Positions 1 through 6,063 of a DNA stretch of 9,741 bases are shown piece after piece. Position 1 is the first letter of the stretch; every line of letters begins with the position of its first letter. The notes beneath the pieces are model-generated. The model saw nothing but the letters and a program-made list of their open reading frames with translations. It was not told where the DNA came from and did no database searches. Source of the DNA: Burkholderiales bacterium (GTDB taxonomy: Bacteria; Pseudomonadota; Gammaproteobacteria; Burkholderiales; Burkholderiaceae_C); assembly GCA_947372225.1 (NCBI GenBank), contig CANBSV010000100.1:1-9741 (forward strand), given 5' to 3'. The position numbers were made by a program, and so were the translations under genes.

Positions 1-2543
1 ACCGGGTCTTGCTCGCACACCGGCACAAACCGGTTCGTGTGCTCGGGATCGGTCAATCCATCGACGTGTGGCGCGCGTACTTCCCCAACGCCTCGCAGAT
101 CGTCGGAGCCGACATGCCGCCCGATGGCGCGCAGCCACAGCACAACGACGGTGACGCCCCGGTCGCTGCGGGCAAGGCCCACACCGATGGGGCCGGGACC
201 GGCATGGCGCAGCGGTGTCCCACGTTCGATCTGGTGATCGACGACCCATCGCGACGTTGCGAGCCCATCGCGCAGTCGTTTCTCAGGTACTTCCCTCGCC
301 TGTCCGATGCGGGCATCTTCATCGTTCAGGACGACCGCACTGGCAGTGACCGCGAGGCGCTCTCAGGCGGCGGGTTCGATGCCGCGTCATCCCTGACGTT
401 TTTCAAACGACTGGCGGTGCTGAAGAACCACCCGTTCTGCAGCGTGGCGCCATCGCGCAGCAGCGTTGCGGACCGCTTCGCCGGCGACTACGGGATCGAC
501 GTCAGCGAAGAGCTCATCAGCCAGATTCATTCGATCGAAATCGTCAATTCGCTGTGCGTGATCCGCAAGGCCGCACCGACCGGCACACCGTCCCTGGTCC
601 AGCGGCAGCTGGCGGCAAGCGAGCGGGCCGAGCTGGTGGGACTGGTGGCGCGGATCGTTCGACTGACCGCCGAGCTGGACACCGCACACAAGCGCTTGCA
701 GCAGCTCCTGTCATCGACAAGCGGGCAGTTGAGCGAGCCCGTTCGCTGGTTTCAGCGCTGGAACCGGGCACGCGTGGCCGGGCGTCGCAAGCGCATGGGC
801 AAGGACATCGCGGCGCGCGCGGCCCACTACGCTTCGTGGATCCGTTTTTTTGCGTCCATCGACGACGACGCAAGGGCACGCATGTCCGGGCGCGTCAAGC
901 AGATGAGCGACCCACCGCTGATCTCGGTCGTGATGCCGACCTACAACCCCGATGCGACCTGGTTGCGCGCCGCGATCGATTCGGTTCGCTCCCAGATCTA
1001 CCCGCACTGGGAACTGTGCATCGCCGACGATGCCACGACGGCGCCTGAATCGCTGATCGCGCTGCACTCGTGCACCGAAGGCGATGCGCGCATCAAGATC
1101 GCGTTTCGCAGCGAAAACGGACACATCTCGGCTGCGTCGAACACGGCGCTGGGTCTGGCCCGCGGCGATTGGATCGTCTTGATGGACCACGACGATCTGC
1201 TGTCGGAGGACGCGCTGTTCTGGATCGCGGACGCGATCGCCAAGCGCCCGGACGTCGCGCTGATCTATTCCGATGAGGACAAGGTCAACGCGGCCGGCGT
1301 TCGAACGGACCCGTATTTCAAGCCCGACTGGAACATCGACCTTTTCTATTCCCACAACCTGTTCTCGCACCTGGGCGCCTACCGGACCGACCTGGTGCGC
1401 AAGGTGGGTGGCTTCCGGTTGGGACTCGAGGGTTCGCAGGACTACGACCTCGTGCTGCGTTGCCTCCCGCACGTGAGCGACGCCCAGATCCACCACGTTC
1501 CCAAGGTGCTGTACCACTGGCGCTCGCACGCCCAAAGCACGGCCAGTTCCAACGAGGCCAAGCCCTATGCCGCGCTGGCTGGCGAGCGCGCACTGAACGA
1601 GCACTTTGAGCGCACCGGCGTGCGCGCGCGAATCGAGCACGTGGACATCGGCTACCGCGTGCGCTACGAACTGCCGCGGCAACTGCCGCTGGTCTCGCTG
1701 GTGATCCCGACGCGCAACGCGGTGGATCTGGTGCGCCAGTGTGTTGCCAGCATCTTCGAGCGCACGACCTACCCTCGCTACGAGATCATCCTCGTCGACA
1801 ACGGATCGGACGATCCCGAAGCGCTGGCGTACTTCTCGGCCATGCAATCCGCGGGTGTGCTGCGTGTGGTTCGCGACGATGGCGAGTTCAACTATTCGGC
1901 GCTGAACAACCGTGCCGTGGCAACAGCCCGCGGTGAGGTGGTCGGGCTGATCAACAACGACATCGAGGTGATCTCGGCCGACTGGCTGTCGGAGATGGTG
2001 TCCATCGCGTTGCAGCCCGGCGTGGGCGCGGTGGGTGCCAGGCTTTGGTACCCGGACACCACGCTGCAGCATGGTGGCGTCGTTCTGGGCTTTGGCGGCG
2101 TGGCGGGCCATGCGCACAAGAAGTTGCCCAAAGGCAGCCCTGGCTACTGCGGCCGCGCGGCGCTGATCCAGTCCTTTTCGGCGGTCACGGCGGCCTGCAT
2201 GGTCATTCGAAAAGACCTTTACGACGCCGTGCGAGGCTTCAACGAGACCGAGCTGAAGGTCGAGTTCAACGATGTCGACTTCTGCCTGCGCCTGCGCCAG
2301 GCCGGCTTTCGCAATGTCTGGACCCCCTACTCGGAACTGCTGCACCACGAATCGGGCACGCGCGGCACCGACAACACACCCGCCAAGCGCAAGCGCCACG
2401 CCGCGGAGATCGACTACCTGATCCGGCGCTGGGGCGACGTTCTGCTGTTCGACCCGGCCTACAGCCCCAACCTCACCCTGAGGTCCGAGGACTTCGGCTA
2501 CGCCTGGCCGCCGCGCGAGCGCCCCGACATGAAGCTCGATTGA
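1..2543 (+). CDS. Methyltransferase-like / coiled-coil / double GT-2 glycosyltransferase (5' partial)
   Basis: Probable cytoplasmic or membrane-associated enzyme that adds sugars to a surface polysaccharide (O-antigen or capsule). The frame is open to the left edge, so the start lies upstream; the TTG at position 9 (residue 1 here) is unlikely to be the real start, because the domain begins mid-fold and roughly 40 residues seem missing. Residues about 10-190 resemble class I SAM-dependent methyltransferases of the CmcI-like type (GIGQSIDVWRAYFP, FDLVIDDPS, GIFIVQDD), with degraded cofactor motifs. Residues about 198-235 look like a coiled coil. GT-2 domain A starts near residue 304 (SVVMPTYN) with DxD-type MDHDD at 392-396. 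GT-2 domain B starts near 561 (SLVIPTRN) with INND at 648-651, FNDVDFCLR from 753 and HHES at 779-782. The second half strongly resembles rhamnosyltransferase-type GT-2 proteins. No transmembrane segment or signal peptide is evident. Donor, acceptor and linkage cannot be read from the sequence. Family assignment is confident; substrate is unknown. Confidence 0.9.
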   Translation, partial: RVLLAHRHKPVRVLGIGQSIDVWRAYFPNASQIVGADMPPDGAQPQHNDGDAPVAAGKAHTDGAGTGMAQRCPTFDLVIDDPSRRCEPIAQSFLRYFPRLSDAGIFIVQDDRTGSDREALSGGGFDAASSLTFFKRLAVLKNHPFCSVAPSRSSVADRFAGDYGIDVSEELISQIHSIEIVNSLCVIRKAAPTGTPSLVQRQLAASERAELVGLVARIVRLTAELDTAHKRLQQLLSSTSGQLSEPVRWFQRWNRARVAGRRKRMGKDIAARAAHYASWIRFFASIDDDARARMSGRVKQMSDPPLISVVMPTYNPDATWLRAAIDSVRSQIYPHWELCIADDATTAPESLIALHSCTEGDARIKIAFRSENGHISAASNTALGLARGDWIVLMDHDDLLSEDALFWIADAIAKRPDVALIYSDEDKVNAAGVRTDPYFKPDWNIDLFYSHNLFSHLGAYRTDLVRKVGGFRLGLEGSQDYDLVLRCLPHVSDAQIHHVPKVLYHWRSHAQSTASSNEAKPYAALAGERALNEHFERTGVRARIEHVDIGYRVRYELPRQLPLVSLVIPTRNAVDLVRQCVASIFERTTYPRYEIILVDNGSDDPEALAYFSAMQSAGVLRVVRDDGEFNYSALNNRAVATARGEVVGLINNDIEVISADWLSEMVSIALQPGVGAVGARLWYPDTTLQHGGVVLGFGGVAGHAHKKLPKGSPGYCGRAALIQSFSAVTAACMVIRKDLYDAVRGFNETELKVEFNDVDFCLRLRQAGFRNVWTPYSELLHHESGTRGTDNTPAKRKRHAAEIDYLIRRWGDVLLFDPAYSPNLTLRSEDFGYAWPPRERPDMKLD
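872..884 (+). promoter_or_regulatory. Candidate internal ribosome binding site and ATG before the GT-2 half
   Basis: AAGGG at 872-876 lies five bases before an in-frame ATG at 882, inside the glycosyltransferase gene. Initiation here would yield a protein of about 553 residues containing only the two GT-2 domains, since domain A begins about 12 residues later. Seen: the motif, its spacing and its frame. Inferred: that it is used. Such matches also arise by chance in coding DNA, so this is only a candidate. Confidence 0.2.
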
Positions 2544-2546
2544 GCC

Positions 2547-2573
2547 GCGCTGGCTCATCCCACGAGCCAGCGC
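2547..2573 (+). terminator. Hairpin after the glycosyltransferase gene, possible terminator
   Basis: Perfect inverted repeat: GCGCTGGCTC at 2547-2556, loop of seven bases (ATCCCAC), GAGCCAGCGC at 2564-2573. It starts three bases after the TGA stop at 2541-2543. The 10-bp GC-rich stem and its placement fit a transcription terminator or a 3'-end stabiliser separating the polysaccharide gene from recC. No T-run follows (TCGGGGATACT), so it is not a classical intrinsic terminator and could act only weakly, or with Rho, or mainly to protect the mRNA end. The rest of the gap to 2670 shows no promoter I would defend. Confidence 0.5.
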
Positions 2574-2670
2574 TCGGGGATACTGATCGGGTTGCCGTGA
2601 AGCCGACCCTGTGCGGCTTGCGGCCCGATCCAAGCACAGCCGGGTGGCAGCCCCGGCGCTGACCGCCCCG

Positions 2671-5600
2671 ATGCTCCAGTTCCACTTCAGCAACCGCTTC
2701 GACGCACTCACGCAGACGCTGCTGCTCCGGCTGGCCGGCGCGCGGGCGGATGTGTTCGCAGCCGATCAACTGATCGTGCCCAGCGCTGCGGTGCGGCGTG
2801 CGCTGACGTTGGCCATCGCTGACCACGACAGCATCTGCGCCAACGTGCAGTTCGACTTTCTGGCGCGCTGGCTGTGGCAGCAGGTGGGCCGGGTGTTGCC
2901 CGACGTGAGCGCCGAATCGCCGTTCGTGCCGGACGTGCTGGCATGGCGCCTGTACAGCGCGCTGGGTGATGCGACCCTGGTCGACGCCCACCCGCGGCTG
3001 GCCGGCTACCTGAGCCGCGCCGATGACGTGATGCGCTTCGAGCTCGCGCAGCGGGTGGCCGGACTGATCGATCAGTACATCACCTACCGGCCCGACTGGC
3101 TCGACGCCTGGCTTCAGAACCGCAGCGCCCTGAGCGCCACGACCGACGCCTCGGCCCGCGCCGACGAGGCCTGGCAATCGGCCTTGTGGCGGCGTCTCAG
3201 CACCGAGCTGGGCGTGAGCGGGCAACACCCGGCCACGCGTTTCATCGACACGCTGAAGCGCCAGGGTCCAGGCGCGGCGGCAGGAGCCGGACTGCCGCCG
3301 TGCGTGCACGTCTTCGCGCTGCCGACCATGCCGCCGCAGCACATCGAGTTGCTCAAGGCGATCGCCAGCGTGATTGACGTGCACGTGTATGTGCTCAACC
3401 CCTGCGAGGCGCACTGGTTCGAGGTGATCGACCGGCGCCGTCTGAGTTACCTGGCCGCGCGCGGGCTGGCCGACGCCCACGAAGAAGGCAACCGCCTGCT
3501 CGCCGCCTGGGGCCGCAAGACGCAGTCGCACATCGACGGACTGGTCGAGGCCATGGGCAGCGAAACCACCGACGACAGCAATTTCGCGCATCACGGCGGC
3601 GAGACGCTGCTCGCGCGGATGCAAGACACGATCCTCGCGCTGGAGCCGCTCGAGCCCGGTTCGGTGCCCATCGCCGAGGACGACCGCAGCCTCGAGGTGC
3701 ATGTGTGCCACTCGCTAACACGCGAGCTCGAGGTGCTGCAAGACCATCTGCTGGGGCTGTTTGCCCGCGCGGCCGAGCACGGTGTGGTGCTCAAGCCGTC
3801 GAGCATCCTGGTGGTCACGCCCGATCTCGAGGCCGCCGCGCCCCTGATCGACGCGGTGTTCGGCACCGCGCCCAAGGGACGCTTCCTGCCGCACACGATC
3901 ACCGGGCGTGCGCGCAGCAGCGTCAATGCGCCGGCACGTGCGCTGCTGGCGCTGCTGTCGCTGGCCGGCTCGCGCTTTGCCGCGAGCGCCGTGTTCGGCG
4001 TGCTGCAGCAAGACATCGTGGCGCGGCGCTTCGGTCTGGATGACGACGCACTTCAGCAGGTCCACGACTGGATGCTGGCCTCGGGCATGCGCTGGGCGAT
4101 CGACGCCGGGCACCGAGCGAGCTTCGACGTGCCGGCCGATGCGCGCCACACGCTGGCCGACGGCATGGACCGGCTGTTTCTGGGCTACGCGCTGCCGTCG
4201 GAGGTGGCCGCCCCATTCGACGGGGTGCTGCCATGCGGCGACGCCGAGGGCTCGGGCGCGGTCGCACTGGGCGCCCTCTGGCGTTACACCGATGCGCTGC
4301 AAAGCCTGCATCGCTCGGTCAGCGCGGCGCAAACACCCGACGCCTGGGCGGCGCTGCTGCTGGGCGCCATCGACACCTTCATGCACGCACACGGCCCTGA
4401 GCTCGACGACCAGCGCGAGCTGCAAGACGCGGTGCGCGAACTGGCCGACAGCATGGGGCGTGGCGGTATCGACCAACCCGTGCCACTCGCCGTGGTGCGC
4501 GCGGCGCTCGAGCAATTGCTCGACGACCCGGCGCGCGGCGGCGTGCCCAGCGGCGGCATCACGTTCTCGTCGATGAGCAGCTTGCACACGGTGCCCTTCG
4601 ATGTGGTGTGCGCCATCGGCCTGAACGACGGCAGCTTTCCCACGGCCAGCCGCGCGAGCGAGTTCGATCTGATGGCCGTCGCACCGCGCCGTGGCGACCG
4701 CCAGCGCCGCGAAGACGAGCGCAACCTGTTCCTCGACTTGCTGCTGTCGGCGCGGCACAGCCTGTACCTCAGCCACACCGGGCGCAGCGTGCGCGACAAC
4801 TCGCCGCTGCCGCCGTCGGTGCTGGTGTCCGAGCTGCTTGAAGTGGCCGTGCCCGCCATCGCCGACGACCCGAGCTCGCCGGACTCGCTGGCCAAGGCGC
4901 GGCGCAGGCTGGTGGTCGAGCACCCGCTGCAGCCGTTCTCGATCGACGCCTACACCGACGGCAGCGACATGCGGCTGCGCAGCCACAACCGCGAGCTTGC
5001 CGACGCGCTGCGTCACGCCGCACAAGTGCCGTTGGAGCTGCCGCAAAGCCTGCCCTCGGCCGCTGACGACGAGCATGCAGGGTACGAGGCCGACGAAGGC
5101 GATGGCGGAACCGACACAGACGGTGACGACGACAACGCCGCGCCCGATCCGCAGCGCCCGTTCTTCAACTCGCCGCTGGCTGCGCCCGGCCCCGAGTGGC
5201 GCGAGGTGTCGATCGCGCAGCTGGTCGAGTTCTTCCGCAACCCGTGCCGCTACCTGCTCAAGCACCGCCTGGGCATCGCGCTGCAGCGCGATGAAGACGA
5301 GCTGCAAGACGACGAGCCCTTCGTGCCCGAGTGGTCGGCCAGCACCGCGCTGGCCCAACGGCTGCTGCCGCGCGCGCTGCAAGGCACCAGCGCAGCCGAA
5401 TTGCGCACGCTGGCCGCTGCCGGCACCGAGCTGCCCGGCGGTGCACTGGGTGCGCAGTTGCTGGAGCACACGCTCGAATCGATGACATCGTTTGCGGCGC
5501 GCGTGATCGAGGCCACTGCCGAGCCCTGCGGGCCAGCGCATCACGCGGTGATCGACATCGACCTGGGCGGCGAGGCCTGGCGCTTGAGCGCTGGCTTTGC

Positions 5601-6063
5601 CGATTTGCGGCCCTCGGGTCTGGTGCGCTGGCGCTGCGACGAACGGCGTGCCACCGACGTGCTCGAAGCCTGGCTGCACCACCTCGCGCTGTGCGCCGCC
5701 CCGCCCGCCGGCGTTCAACCGTGCACGCGCTGGCTCGCCCAATTCGACGAGTTGTGCTTCGCCGCGCCAGCCGATCCGCGGGGCCTGTTGCGATCGCTGA
5801 TCGAGATCTACCGGGACGGCCTGAGCAAGCCGGTGCACTTCTTTCCCAAGGCGGCGTGGGCCTTGAAGGAACCCAGCGGCAGCCTGGCCAAGGCCCGCAA
5901 CAAATGGGCCCCCTCGCATAACAGCGGCCATGGCGAAGAGTCCGATGCGGCCTATCGGCTCGCGCTGCGCGGGCTGGGTGATCCGCTCGACGACCAGTTC
6001 ACCGAGCTGGCCGATGCGGTGTTCGGCCCGGTGATGGCGCAACTGCAGGGCGAGACGCCATGA
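2671..6063 (+). CDS. recC: RecBCD enzyme subunit RecC
   Basis: Gamma subunit of exonuclease V (RecBCD). It holds RecB and RecD together, splits the DNA strands and scans the 3' strand for Chi. The product is 1130 residues, against 1122 in E. coli. Matches along the whole length include the N-terminus MLQFHFSNRFDAL (E. coli MLRVYHSNRLDVL), DQYITYRPDWL near 134-144, VCHSLTRELEVLQDHLL, LNDGSFP near 651 and GRSVRDNS...PPSVLVSELLE from about 704. There is no Walker A motif, and the C-terminal nuclease-like domain has VRWR where active relatives carry the D-x-K residues, so it is the catalytically dead RecC type and not AddB. The start at ATG 2671 is chosen because it aligns with the family N-terminus; a GTG at 2611 would add 20 unmatched residues. 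No clear ribosome binding site precedes 2671. An acidic segment at residues 799-822 sits before the nuclease-like domain. The stop overlaps the recB start, so the two are almost certainly one operon. Confidence 0.96.
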   Translation: MLQFHFSNRFDALTQTLLLRLAGARADVFAADQLIVPSAAVRRALTLAIADHDSICANVQFDFLARWLWQQVGRVLPDVSAESPFVPDVLAWRLYSALGDATLVDAHPRLAGYLSRADDVMRFELAQRVAGLIDQYITYRPDWLDAWLQNRSALSATTDASARADEAWQSALWRRLSTELGVSGQHPATRFIDTLKRQGPGAAAGAGLPPCVHVFALPTMPPQHIELLKAIASVIDVHVYVLNPCEAHWFEVIDRRRLSYLAARGLADAHEEGNRLLAAWGRKTQSHIDGLVEAMGSETTDDSNFAHHGGETLLARMQDTILALEPLEPGSVPIAEDDRSLEVHVCHSLTRELEVLQDHLLGLFARAAEHGVVLKPSSILVVTPDLEAAAPLIDAVFGTAPKGRFLPHTITGRARSSVNAPARALLALLSLAGSRFAASAVFGVLQQDIVARRFGLDDDALQQVHDWMLASGMRWAIDAGHRASFDVPADARHTLADGMDRLFLGYALPSEVAAPFDGVLPCGDAEGSGAVALGALWRYTDALQSLHRSVSAAQTPDAWAALLLGAIDTFMHAHGPELDDQRELQDAVRELADSMGRGGIDQPVPLAVVRAALEQLLDDPARGGVPSGGITFSSMSSLHTVPFDVVCAIGLNDGSFPTASRASEFDLMAVAPRRGDRQRREDERNLFLDLLLSARHSLYLSHTGRSVRDNSPLPPSVLVSELLEVAVPAIADDPSSPDSLAKARRRLVVEHPLQPFSIDAYTDGSDMRLRSHNRELADALRHAAQVPLELPQSLPSAADDEHAGYEADEGDGGTDTDGDDDNAAPDPQRPFFNSPLAAPGPEWREVSIAQLVEFFRNPCRYLLKHRLGIALQRDEDELQDDEPFVPEWSASTALAQRLLPRALQGTSAAELRTLAAAGTELPGGALGAQLLEHTLESMTSFAARVIEATAEPCGPAHHAVIDIDLGGEAWRLSAGFADLRPSGLVRWRCDERRATDVLEAWLHHLALCAAPPAGVQPCTRWLAQFDELCFAAPADPRGLLRSLIEIYRDGLSKPVHFFPKAAWALKEPSGSLAKARNKWAPSHNSGHGEESDAAYRLALRGLGDPLDDQFTELADAVFGPVMAQLQGETP
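6047..6063 (+). promoter_or_regulatory. recC-recB ATGA overlap with ribosome binding site
   Basis: The recB ATG (6060-6062) overlaps the recC TGA (6061-6063). AGGG at 6047-6050 lies nine bases upstream and can serve as a Shine-Dalgarno site. The arrangement indicates translational coupling, which would help make two subunits of the same complex in equal amounts. Coupling itself is inferred from the layout. Confidence 0.75.

Noticed and set aside
632..639. E. coli-type Chi octamer GCTGGTGG, also present at 4908-4915
   Set aside because: Two plus-strand copies in a GC-rich coding window are close to what chance and codon use (Leu-Val rich frames) would give. RecC also differs at Chi-reading residues, so no function can be claimed.
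2640..2656. Short inverted repeat CCGGG/CCCGG just before recC
   Set aside because: The five-base stem in GC-rich DNA is expected by chance, and no regulatory family matches.
2611..2670. GTG at 2611 as the recC start, adding 20 residues
   Set aside because: The extra residues match nothing in RecC, while the ATG at 2671 aligns exactly with the family N-terminus.
711..2711. Minus-strand open frame of 666 codons opposite the glycosyltransferase gene
   Set aside because: The plus-strand frame has clear family motifs over the same span. The reverse reading is rich in Arg, Val, Gln, His and Ala with no recognisable domain, typical of the shadow frame of a GC-rich gene.
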